A program made the translations under genes and the position numbers. Under the pieces are notes generated by a model that searched no databases, was not told the DNA's origin, and saw only the letters and a program-made list of their open reading frames with translations. This document shows, one piece after another, positions 8,934-16,976 of a DNA stretch of 64,000 nt. Origin of the DNA: an uncultured Clostridia bacterium. Its GTDB lineage: Bacteria > Bacillota > Clostridia > Peptostreptococcales > Anaerovoracaceae. Position 1 is the first letter of the stretch. Every line of letters begins with the position of its first letter. The stretch lies in assembly GCA_934233735.1 (NCBI GenBank), contig CAKQGQ010000012.1, forward strand, positions 1-64,000, in the 5' to 3' direction.

Positions 8934-9001
8934 AGTAATTCACTCCTTTCAAAATTTATATTTTGTCCTGATTTTTCACTATTTTGATTACATGATTATG
9001 C

Positions 9002-10168
9002 TTATTCGCCGAATGCGGTGAAGGAAAGCATCAAACCACCGCAGGTGTTGTTGCCGTCATCTTCATAACCGTATTCACCAAATGTAAATTCCATAATAAA
9101 CGGTATATCGCCGATTGCTTTCTTAACCTGCGCAGTAACCTCATCAATTCTGTCACCAATGCCGGCTCTTCTGCCGCCGCAGTGTACAAGGTGAAGACCT
9201 GCAATCGGTTTTCCTATTTTTTTCTTCAGATCTTCCAAAGTAGTACCGACCGCTGCAATGATTTCATCAACATCGGCTTCCATCTGAATAACTGCTGTAC
9301 CGACAGCCAAATTATTGCCGATATTCATGCTACCGTCTGCATTTCCGTTCATCGGGTGTCTGATAGCGGCCAAATCACCAAGTCTGTCTTTTACAGCAAG
9401 CGGTTTCTGAACTGCGTATGCGAGAAGGTTTCCTTCGCTTACTTCCTCTGCGGAAGCTCCCGTCCATTTGCGGTACTGTTCCAAAGCCGGAATACCGTTG
9501 ATTTCAACAAGGGTTCTGTCGCCGTCAATTTTAGTGATAACGCCTGCATTCGCAGTTTCATGATAAGCACCTGTGAATTTGTTCGCAAAAGCTTTATCGG
9601 TATAGAAGAAAGCTACAGATACGCCGTCTGCTGTAACCATTTCATCTGTATAAAGAAGCCATTCACCTGCAATCGCGTTGTCGGCTGCGCTGCCCCCGAA
9701 GAATGGTACTCTGCCGATAACCTCGGTAATTCCCTTTAAATAATATTCTTCCTCTCCGGATGGTGCTGACATGTAGAAGAACGCAGGCGCAGCATCGGTT
9801 CCGGCTCTTTTCAGTGCTTCAACTGCAGCCTTGTGTCCGGTTTCTCTGGCGGAACCTTCCTTTGGCATACCGAAAACGCCTACTTTCATATCCGGATCGG
9901 ATACTGCCATGATGCCGACGAAACCTTCCTCTGCACCTTTGAATCCATCTTGCGTGATTACCCCTGTAAAGGAAGTATTTCCGATAAGAGGTACACCCGG
10001 CAATTCAGATTTGATTGCATCTAAAAGTTCCTGTTGGTTGTACTGAACACCGCTGTAAACGAATGCCATTTTCATGTCTTTAAGGTTTTCTTTTACGGCT
10101 GCCGCAGCTTCCTGTCCTGCTAAAGCAGCATTTGCATTAGTGCTTGTTCCTGTTTTAAACTTTAACAT
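9002..10168 (-). CDS. FIST N- and C-domain signal transduction protein
   Basis: The 388-residue protein consists of a FIST N domain (about 30-200) and a FIST C domain (about 215-365), with no kinase, GGDEF or chemotaxis output domain attached. FIST domains are thought to sense small ligands, perhaps amino acids. The ATG at 10168 follows GAGGAGGA by six bases; a longer frame to 10342 would run through the promoter and operator and is rejected. As first gene of an operon with two dehydrogenases it may sense or bind their substrate. That link is inference. Confidence 0.85.
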   Translation of the reverse strand: MLKFKTGTSTNANAALAGQEAAAAVKENLKDMKMAFVYSGVQYNQQELLDAIKSELPGVPLIGNTSFTGVITQDGFKGAEEGFVGIMAVSDPDMKVGVFGMPKEGSARETGHKAAVEALKRAGTDAAPAFFYMSAPSGEEEYYLKGITEVIGRVPFFGGSAADNAIAGEWLLYTDEMVTADGVSVAFFYTDKAFANKFTGAYHETANAGVITKIDGDRTLVEINGIPALEQYRKWTGASAEEVSEGNLLAYAVQKPLAVKDRLGDLAAIRHPMNGNADGSMNIGNNLAVGTAVIQMEADVDEIIAAVGTTLEDLKKKIGKPIAGLHLVHCGGRRAGIGDRIDEVTAQVKKAIGDIPFIMEFTFGEYGYEDDGNNTCGGLMLSFTAFGE

Positions 10169-10211
10169 CTCTTGGTCCTCCTCTTTTACTTTCTTTTTAT
10201 TTGACACCTTT

Positions 10212-10239
10212 ATAATACTTCGATTTTTAAAATGGTCAA
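10212..10239 (-). promoter_or_regulatory. Promoter of the FIST-aldehyde dehydrogenase-gldA operon
   Basis: On the minus strand TTGACC (10234-10239) and TATTAT (10212-10217) are 16 bp apart, about 45 bases before the FIST start codon. Confidence 0.5.
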
Positions 10240-10266
10240 GAGCAGAGGTTTCAAAATGCAAAAACT

Positions 10267-10287
10267 TTGTTCCACGATGCGGAACAA
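10267..10287. promoter_or_regulatory. Candidate IclR operator
   Basis: This is a perfect inverted repeat, TTGTTCC-N7-GGAACAA. It resembles GTTCC/GGAAC palindromes described for some IclR regulators. It lies 27 bp upstream of the operon's -35 box, a position that suits an activator. Confidence 0.5.
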
Positions 10288-10364
10288 GGCGGCAGAGGTG
10301 TAATTTTCGTGTTTTTTCTAAATGGAATTTCAACACATACAATGAAATTGGAATTTATTTCATA

Positions 10365-10760
10365 AAATCGACCACGATGAACATTTTGACCGGCTGGCTT
10401 GCGGCAACCTCCGGGCAGGTCGCTATCGATGGATTTGACATTTATGAAGATGCAAATATCGGCGCAAGCATGAGAATCACGGATGTGACGGACTATTCAC
10501 AATACGGGCTTGAGGAACCGCAGAGCCGAATCGTTTTAGAATATGCGGAGTCAGACGAGAGCGATACAGCAGATGATGCCGCGGCGGATTCACAGACGAG
10601 CACAATTGAAATCCTGACCGGAGACTATAACGATGCGTCCGGCGAATACTATGCGCGCCTTGCAGGCGATGATTCCGTCTATCTGGTAACCGGCGAGTAT
10701 CTGGAGTACTTTGAATGTACGACAGACGACCTTGCGGCTGCGGATGATGAGGAAGAATAA
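10365..10760 (+). pseudogene. Deletion scar: ABC ATPase fragment fused to DUF4340-like fragment
   Basis: The frame begins KSTTMNILTG, the tail of a Walker A (GKST) plus the next helix of an ABC transporter ATPase, and continues to about residue GFDIYED. It then changes abruptly to SQYGLEEPQSRI and GDYNDASGEYYARLAGDDSVY, typical of DUF4340 proteins. In many Clostridia an ATPase gene, a permease gene and a DUF4340 gene stand in this order, so one large in-frame deletion would explain the fusion. No ribosome binding site precedes the internal ATG at 10377. A 127-residue product is unlikely to function. Confidence 0.6.
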
Positions 10761-10789
10761 AGCAGATAGATGACGAAAAATATGTAAAA

Positions 10790-10817
10790 AACAGGAGCTG
10801 ACGCATCAGCTCCTGTT
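10790..10817. terminator. Hairpin terminator
   Basis: AACAGGAGCTGA and TCAGCTCCTGTT form a perfect 12-bp stem over CGCA, with A-rich flank on the left. It serves the scar gene and the converging Rpn remnant. Confidence 0.75.
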
Positions 10818-10825
10818 ACCATTTC

Positions 10826-11572
10826 TTAAAGTGTATTAATTTCAGCCATAGTCAAGCCGGTTGCACCTGCAATTTCATCAAAACTCATACCTAACTTCTT
10901 TAATTTTTTCGCAATCTCAAATGCCGCTTTCTGTTCGCCGGACTTTTCGCCCTTGCTAAAGCCATCTTTCACGCCCTTGGCGAAGCCGTCCTTTTCACCG
11001 GCATCGTAGCCGTCCAGTCTCGAAATTTCGAGATCCTCTTCCCGTGTCAATTCTTTAAATAACATTTCAATCAACTCCGTTCCGTACTCTCTAAAGAAAT
11101 CGGTGAGAATCCCGTCCTGCTGACAGCGCTCCATAATTTCAACCATCGTTTCATTGGTAAGCTGGTCGACCTTTTGATAGCTGCGCATGATGTCAACGAA
11201 GCGGCTGTACTGCTTTAGCGTCTCACATTTCTTTAAAATCTCTGCGTTTTTCTTGCTATTTATATTATACACTTTGACAACGAGTTGTAAAGCATCTTCT
11301 TCGCCTTCCCGCAGCTCGCCGAGGTAGGCATCCGACAGCCGAATCTCCTGATATTCGGGAATGTCAGCCGTACCGTTGTATAAGACAATAAATTCCGGAC
11401 GCGGAATCATTAGAGCTTTCTTGCGGTATAAACGCTTAGAATCAATCATGCGTTTAAACAAAGTGGAGACATAGAGCAAGTCACGCAAAGGCAGGTTATC
11501 ATTTAGCGTCGACTGGTGCTCAACCAGCACAACGAAAATCCCTTTTGTTTGTTTCTTTGTTAGGTCTTCAGC
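10826..11572 (-). pseudogene. 5'-truncated Rpn-family (YhgA-like) nuclease remnant
   Basis: The reading frame runs from a stop codon (11573-11575) through GIFVVLVEHQS, the late part of the PD-(D/E)XK core of recombination-promoting nucleases. It continues through the helical middle to a lysine- and glycine-rich tail with DGFAKGVKDGFSKGEKSG and a final helix-turn-helix-like segment. The roughly 80-residue N-terminus with the first half of the nuclease core is missing. No proper start or ribosome binding site exists; only a GTG at 11530 is available. It is therefore probably inactive. Confidence 0.7.
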
Positions 11573-11707
11573 CTAACAGACTGCAGAAAGGATTGCAATA
11601 GGAGCTGCACAAAAAATACTTTTTATGTAAGAATTCCTACTTTTTTCGTAAATCTCCATATTGGCAGGAAGAAAAGAAAAATCGGAAACAAAAAAAGATT
11701 TTAACAA

Positions 11708-11752
11708 TCATACTTTAGTAGGATGACAACCCCATTTTATATGCGGTATAAT
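11708..11752 (+). promoter_or_regulatory. Set A surface-gene promoter, degenerate operator
   Basis: TCATACTTTAGTAGGA (11708-11723) is the set A palindrome with a damaged right half. TATAAT follows at 11747-11752, 23 bp later, as in the two intact copies at 16.85 and 24.40 kb. No -35 hexamer is present. Confidence 0.6.
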
Positions 11753-12415
11753 ACTACAAAGTATGATTTTTTTTCTAGTGAACCGTCGGAGGGGGCAGAG
11801 ATTTGCACGCATCCGAATGTAACAGAAGCCGCAGGCGGCGGAGTTACCTGCAATGACTGCAATCAGACCTTTGTGGCGACGGTGGATAATGTACCGTATG
11901 CTGCGTTTGCAGACGCTTTAGAGGCTATCAGGAGCAGCAACGACAAGGTCCTGAAGATGTATACGGACTATGCGTATGGAACGACTGTGCTGAATTCTAA
12001 TAATTTGAAATACAGTAAGCTGACGATTGACTTAAATGGACACCGCGTGTACGGAGCGGAAGACAGCAGCAAATTAATTCAGGTTAAAAACGCTGACAGC
12101 ACTGCCGCAGGCGAGAAAATCGGTACTGTTATCGTAAGCTTTAACGGAGAAAACGGCAAAATCCGCCTGACATGGACGAAGTCTAAGGGTTATAAGGTTG
12201 ACCTCTTTGAAATCTACCGCTCTGTAAAGAAGAACAGTGGATATGGTAAGAACGCCTTCTTCACGACGAAGAGCGGAAGCACGGCGAAGTACCTGAACAC
12301 GAAGAACTTGAAGAAAGGCAAGACCTACTATTATAAGCTCCGCGGCGTTCGCATCATCGACGGCAAGAAGTATTACACGAAGTGGTCGAACAAGACATGG
12401 AGAACTGTGAAATAA
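11723..12415 (+). pseudogene. Gutted set A surface-protein gene
   Basis: The frame keeps one cysteine-pair module (CTHPNVTEAAGGGVTCNDC, then the TIDLNGHRVYG strand) and the C-terminal basic Fn3-like module from NGKIRLTWTKSKG to the end. The signal peptide, ribosome binding site and start of the normal gene are gone: the sequence passes from the promoter leader (GAACCGTCGGAGG) straight into mid-gene. A second deletion joins VSFNGENGK to the C-terminal module, which in the sisters is preceded by TTIVLKSKL. The ATG at 11723 lies inside the operator and cannot be a real start. The LuxR gene begins only 21 bases downstream. Confidence 0.75.
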
Positions 12416-12436
12416 GAAAAGACGAAGGGAGAAATC

Positions 12437-14878
12437 ATGGCAGCACCTATTATCGTTAAGCCTGCGATTGCAGAACAGTTTGAAAACTTCATAAAGAACG
12501 GACGGATTCTATTTTTCAGCGCACCGTGCGGGTTTGGAAAAACCATCTTAACCGATGCACTGCTGAAAGGGAAAAGGGGATATAAAGTGCGAAGGCTGAA
12601 CGCAGGAACGGACGATATTTCCCGAATTTTTGAGGATACCGGTGCATCGGCCGGAGACAGAGAAAGTCGTAAAGCACAAGGAAAGGACACGGATTGGGAT
12701 GTTCTGGTGATCGACGATTTACAGATGCTTCAGGAAGAATCCGACTGGCAGCTGTTATGCGAGCTGATCCGGGCACGCGCAGACCGTCACTTTGTGCTTC
12801 TCAGCCGAGGAGTGCCGCCGGGGAGTCTGATGGCATTTCGCTATACAGGACTGATGACCGTGCTGCAAGCGGAGGACCTTCTCTTTGACGGCGACGACAT
12901 ACGAAAGGCACTAAACGCTTATAATGTGACAGTGACGGACAGCGAACTTCACGCCATTCAGAAAGAATCCATCGGTTATCCGCTTGGCGTTATGATTGTG
13001 GCAGGGCATATGTCCGGAGGAAAACCGTTCAGTTCGGCAATTGCGGCGCAGGCATTACGGGAAGTTTTTCTGTATTTTGAAGACGAGGTCTATCGGCGTT
13101 TCGATCTGCCTGTTCGGAGATTTTTGCTGGAACTTGCGTCTTTTGAGAATTTTGACCTTGAGATGGCAAGAGTCGTCACGGGGGACCCTCACGCAGGGAA
13201 GCTTTTAGACTGGCTTCTGAGCAATACGACCATGCTCCGCTATGACGATATGCAGCATTTCAGCTTTTGGCCGGAGTTTCGCAGTTTTCTTCTTTGGAAA
13301 ATGGATCAGGAATATACCGAGGAAAAACGGCGGACTTTGCTGGGCCGCGGTGGTTTATATTACGAATTGAAAGAGGATTATGCACATGCTCTGGAATGTT
13401 ATACCAAGGGAGGAGACCATTCCAAGGTTTCCGAGCTTTTAGTCCGCAATGCGGAGCTGCACCCGGGCATGGGGCATTATCATGAAATGGAAAAATATTA
13501 TCGCAGTCTGCCTGAATCTGAAATTGAAGCATCCCCTTCGCTTATGCAGGGGATGAGCATGCTTTGTGCGCTCGCGATGGATTTCGAGGGCTCGGAGCGT
13601 TGGTATAACTGTCTTCAGGACTTTTCGCGCCGCTGCGGTAAACAGGACGCCGCAGGAAAACAGGCAAGAGGCAGGCTCGCGTGGCTGGACATTTCTCTGC
13701 CGCAGCGAGGAGTGGATAATCTGACGACGATTATTCCTGCGGTATTTCGAATGCTGACGAATAAAGAACTGGTGCTTCCGCCGTTTTCGGTCACCAGCGC
13801 ACTGCCGAGCATTATGAACGGCGGCAAAGACTTTTCAATTTGGAGCAAAAAAGACGATCTGCTCTATAAAACGATTCGCATACCGGTGGAAGCGATTCTT
13901 CGCAAGGACGGCGTGTGCCTTGCCGACTGCGCCATTGCCGAGAGCAAATTTGAAAAGGGTGAGGATGTGTCTGCACGCATACTGTCACTCGTTCCTTTAA
14001 TGAGTGAAATCCGGCAGAGCGGAACGCCGGATATGGAGTTTGCGGTTGCAGGGCTGATTGCAAGGAGCCAGCTTGCGAGCGGTCAGTGTGAAGAAGCCAG
14101 GCGCACGATTCAGTCTCTTCGCAGACATTTTGAAGAGGATGGGCAAAACCGCTTCCTGCCAAACATGGACGCGATGCTTTGCAGGTTTTCGCTTCTTGGC
14201 GGAGACCTTGAAAGTGTGGACGAGTGGTACCGTGAGAAAGCGCCGCGCGATCCGATTCACCTCAATGTTATGAAGCGCTATCAGTATTTCACGCAGGCGA
14301 TGACAGAGCTGGCGGACGGCAGGCCGGACGCAGCGCTGATGACGCTTGCGCCGCTTGAGCCTTACTGCAAAAGCTGTGCGAAACACATCGACGGCATTCA
14401 TCTGCATGTGCTGAAGGCGATTGCCTTATACCGCAAAAAAGATGAGGAGTGGAAAGAAGCTCTGAAAGTGGCGCTTTCCACTGCCGAAGAGTTCCGCTTC
14501 ATACGGACAATCAGCATTTACGGAACAGCGCTGCTTCCGCTTTTAGAAGAACAAAGCATCGAGCACGGCAAGGAAGGCGCACGCAGCGGAAAATGGTACC
14601 GGAAACTGATGAGCGAGGTGCGTACGCAGGCAGCGTTCTATCCGCATTTCTTAGAGACGCGGCTTGCGCCAAGCGATACGCTGACGCCGATGGAGTTGCA
14701 GATTCTGCATTTGATCTGCGCCGACAAAAGCAACGCCGAAATCGGTCAAATCATGGACATCAAGCTGCCTACGGTCAAAACACATGTGAGCCATATTCTC
14801 AGCAAGCTTGATGTCAAGCGCCGGAGCGAGGCGAAAACTGCCGCGAAAAAGCTGCGGCTGGTGCCTGAGAACATCTGA
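12437..14878 (+). CDS. MalT-like LuxR family regulator with N-terminal ATPase
   Basis: This 813-residue LAL-type regulator carries Walker A PCGFGKT (30-36), Walker B VLVIDD (89-94), a long helical (TPR-like) middle, and a C-terminal LuxR helix-turn-helix (about 745-805) with LTPMELQILHLI and IGQIMDIKLPTVKTHVSHIL. Such proteins are ATP-gated activators that bind a small ligand in the middle domain. AAGGGAG precedes the ATG. The gene starts just after the gutted set A surface gene and may be read from its promoter. It is the best candidate to activate the TCATAC-type promoters of the two giant genes. Ligand and target are inferred. Confidence 0.88.
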   Translation: MAAPIIVKPAIAEQFENFIKNGRILFFSAPCGFGKTILTDALLKGKRGYKVRRLNAGTDDISRIFEDTGASAGDRESRKAQGKDTDWDVLVIDDLQMLQEESDWQLLCELIRARADRHFVLLSRGVPPGSLMAFRYTGLMTVLQAEDLLFDGDDIRKALNAYNVTVTDSELHAIQKESIGYPLGVMIVAGHMSGGKPFSSAIAAQALREVFLYFEDEVYRRFDLPVRRFLLELASFENFDLEMARVVTGDPHAGKLLDWLLSNTTMLRYDDMQHFSFWPEFRSFLLWKMDQEYTEEKRRTLLGRGGLYYELKEDYAHALECYTKGGDHSKVSELLVRNAELHPGMGHYHEMEKYYRSLPESEIEASPSLMQGMSMLCALAMDFEGSERWYNCLQDFSRRCGKQDAAGKQARGRLAWLDISLPQRGVDNLTTIIPAVFRMLTNKELVLPPFSVTSALPSIMNGGKDFSIWSKKDDLLYKTIRIPVEAILRKDGVCLADCAIAESKFEKGEDVSARILSLVPLMSEIRQSGTPDMEFAVAGLIARSQLASGQCEEARRTIQSLRRHFEEDGQNRFLPNMDAMLCRFSLLGGDLESVDEWYREKAPRDPIHLNVMKRYQYFTQAMTELADGRPDAALMTLAPLEPYCKSCAKHIDGIHLHVLKAIALYRKKDEEWKEALKVALSTAEEFRFIRTISIYGTALLPLLEEQSIEHGKEGARSGKWYRKLMSEVRTQAAFYPHFLETRLAPSDTLTPMELQILHLICADKSNAEIGQIMDIKLPTVKTHVSHILSKLDVKRRSEAKTAAKKLRLVPENI

Positions 14879-14883
14879 TGACA

Positions 14884-14908
14884 GGGCGGCTCATACGAGC
14901 CGCCTTTG
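14884..14908 (+). terminator. Terminator of the LuxR gene
   Basis: GGCGGCTC pairs with GAGCCGCC over ATAC, followed by TTTG. The same GGCGGCTC-AGAC-GAGCCG type recurs after the giant surface genes. Confidence 0.7.
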
Positions 14909-14944
14909 CGTTCAAGGGGAGACTTGGATTCTTGCGCAAATGGA

Positions 14945-14973
14945 TTGCCCTTTCCTAAAAAATCGAGTATACT
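14945..14973 (+). promoter_or_regulatory. Promoter of the AAA/PD-(D/E)XK gene
   Basis: TTGCCC (14945-14950) and TATACT (14968-14973) have a 17-bp spacer, about 57 bases before the ATG. Confidence 0.45.
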
Positions 14974-15030
14974 ATAAAAGAGAGTGTGAAACAGACAGAC
15001 AACGCAGACTAAGGCAAAGGAGGCGGAAAA

Positions 15031-16737
15031 ATGAGTCAGGCAAGAAAAAAACAAATTTCGATAGGCGTAGAGGACTTTAAAGAAATTATTGAAAAAGACG
15101 GATATTTTGTCGATAAGACTTTGATGATAAAAAAATTGATTGAAAGCAATGCGAAGGTAACTTTGTTTACTCGCCCGAGGCGTTTCGGCAAGACGCTCAA
15201 TCAGTTTATGATTCGCCGCTTCTTCGAGGATGAAATTACTGAAAAAGGCGAGAAAGTCGATAACGGATACCTCTTTGACGGACTTGCAATTACTGAGTGC
15301 GGAGAGGAAATCATGCAGCACAGCCAGCAGTATCCTGTGATTTTCCTAACCCTAAAGTCGGCGAAGCAGCCAAATTTTGAGATGGCGTATGGTGCCCTTG
15401 CAGATGAAATTTATAACGAATTTATGAGGCATCGCTATGTTTTGCAGTCGGACGCGCTGCTTCCGATTGAAAAAGAACGCTATGAAAATCTACTGAACCG
15501 CAGGGCAGATGAAAAAGAGGTGGCGAAAGCTTTTGCATTCCTTTCTGAATGTCTTTTCAAATACCACGGAAAGAAAACCATTATCCTCATCGACGAGTAC
15601 GATGTGCCGCTGGAAAACGCGTATTTTGAAGGCTTTTACGATAAGATGATTAAATTCATACGTTCACTCTTTGAATCGGCACTCAAGACAAACCCTTATC
15701 TTGAAAAAAGTGTAATCACAGGCTGCCTCAGAATCAGCAAAGAAAGCATTTTCACGGGGCTGAATAATCTGAAAGTTGACAGTGTTCTGCGTACCGAATA
15801 TGGCGACAGTTTCGGATTTACCGAAAGCGAAGTAGAGGAAATGCTTGCCTATTATGATTTGCAGGAGGAACTGCCGGAAGTGAAGCGGTGGTATGACGGG
15901 TATCTTTTTAATGACATCGAAATCTATAATCCGTGGAGCATCATTAACTATGTATATGACCGCGACCGCAAGATTACGCAGTTTGCGCTGCCATACTGGT
16001 CGAATTCTTCCTCCAACAGCATCATTCGCGAAATGGTGGGAGAAGCAGATCAGAAGGCAAAGGCAGATCTGGAAATTCTGATTAACGGCGGAACAATTGA
16101 AAAAACTGTGCATGAGGACATCACCTACGGCGATATTCACCAGACGCAGGATAATCTTTGGAATTTCCTGTTCTTTACAGGATACCTGAAAAAAATCAGC
16201 GAGAGAACGGACGAATCCGGTGAAACCCTGTATCTGAGTATGGCAATTCCGAATACGGAGATTAAGACTGTTTACAACAATTCCATTTCCTACTGGTTTG
16301 AGCAAAGAATGAAAGAAACTGATCGCGGCCCGTTAAAACATGCACTGGAGACGGGCGACTGCGAAGCAGCGGAAGACTTTATCAACCGCCAGCTTGCGGA
16401 CACCATCAGTTATTACGACTATGCCGAGAATTTCTATCATGGCTTCATGGCGGGACTGCTTGTGAATATCGGCGGCTACAGCGTGAAATCCAACCGCGAG
16501 AGCGGAAACGGCAGACCCGACATCGTGATGACGGAACTGAAATTCAGAGGCAGAGCGATAATTCTGGAGCTGAAAATTTCGGACACGATAAAAGGCATGG
16601 AGAAAAAATGTGAGGAAGGCCTGGCTCAAATCGAAGCGGGAAATTACACCCAGCCGATTGAAGACGACGGCTATCAGCCAATTCTCAAATACGCCATCTG
16701 CTTCTTTAAGAAAGGCTGCATGGTGAAAAAAGGATAG
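15031..16737 (+). CDS. AAA-ATPase-like protein with PD-(D/E)XK nuclease domain
   Basis: This 568-residue protein has the AAA-ATPase_like/PDDEXK_9 layout common in gut Firmicutes and Bacteroidetes. The N-terminus has IGVEDFKEIIEKDGYFVDKT, Walker A FTRPRRFGKT (46-55) and Walker B IILIDEYD. The C-terminus has a nuclease core with GRPDIVM followed by IILELKIS, the D...ExK pattern. The biological role of the family is unknown; mobile-element or defence functions have been suggested. AAGGAGG precedes the ATG at 15031. It has its own promoter and terminator and seems an unrelated passenger between the LuxR gene and the giant surface gene. Confidence 0.85.
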   Translation: MSQARKKQISIGVEDFKEIIEKDGYFVDKTLMIKKLIESNAKVTLFTRPRRFGKTLNQFMIRRFFEDEITEKGEKVDNGYLFDGLAITECGEEIMQHSQQYPVIFLTLKSAKQPNFEMAYGALADEIYNEFMRHRYVLQSDALLPIEKERYENLLNRRADEKEVAKAFAFLSECLFKYHGKKTIILIDEYDVPLENAYFEGFYDKMIKFIRSLFESALKTNPYLEKSVITGCLRISKESIFTGLNNLKVDSVLRTEYGDSFGFTESEVEEMLAYYDLQEELPEVKRWYDGYLFNDIEIYNPWSIINYVYDRDRKITQFALPYWSNSSSNSIIREMVGEADQKAKADLEILINGGTIEKTVHEDITYGDIHQTQDNLWNFLFFTGYLKKISERTDESGETLYLSMAIPNTEIKTVYNNSISYWFEQRMKETDRGPLKHALETGDCEAAEDFINRQLADTISYYDYAENFYHGFMAGLLVNIGGYSVKSNRESGNGRPDIVMTELKFRGRAIILELKISDTIKGMEKKCEEGLAQIEAGNYTQPIEDDGYQPILKYAICFFKKGCMVKKG

Positions 16738-16752
16738 ACAAAAAAGCAAAAG

Positions 16753-16798
16753 CAGGAGCAGAATTCCTTCATATCATGGGAAACTGCTCCTTTTTGTT
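16753..16798 (+). terminator. Terminator of the AAA/PD-(D/E)XK gene
   Basis: AGGAGCAGAATTCC pairs with GGGAAACTGCTCCT and is followed by TTTTTG. Confidence 0.7.
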
Positions 16799-16847
16799 CC
16801 TTAACAAATGTAATAAAATAGTATAATTCTCGTAAAACCTTCAAAAA

Positions 16848-16892
16848 TCATACTTTGGTATGATGGAAAAACTTTCATGGATATGGTACACT
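16848..16892 (+). promoter_or_regulatory. Set A surface-gene promoter with TCATAC operator
   Basis: The perfect palindrome TCATAC-TTTG-GTATGA (16848-16863) is followed after 23 bp by TACACT (16887-16892). The leader as far as the ribosome binding site (GAACCG, GCGGCGGCTTCGATGAT) is nearly the same as at 24.4 kb. There is no -35 box, which suggests dependence on an activator bound at the palindrome. Confidence 0.65.
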
Positions 16893-16976
16893 AACTATAG
16901 TTGTGATTTTTTTGTTTACCGAACCGTTGCGGCGGCTTCGATGATACATAGATATAGAATGGAAAGGAGAACGAAA

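Noticed and set aside
8061..8987. A 308-codon frame antisense to the aldehyde dehydrogenase
   Set aside because: The minus-strand protein has all family motifs. The antisense frame shows only the mirror of its codon pattern.
16860..16976. Start of the giant surface gene at ATG 16860
   Set aside because: This would translate the promoter and leader. TTG 16977 has a ribosome binding site and begins the signal peptide, as in the sister gene at 24530.
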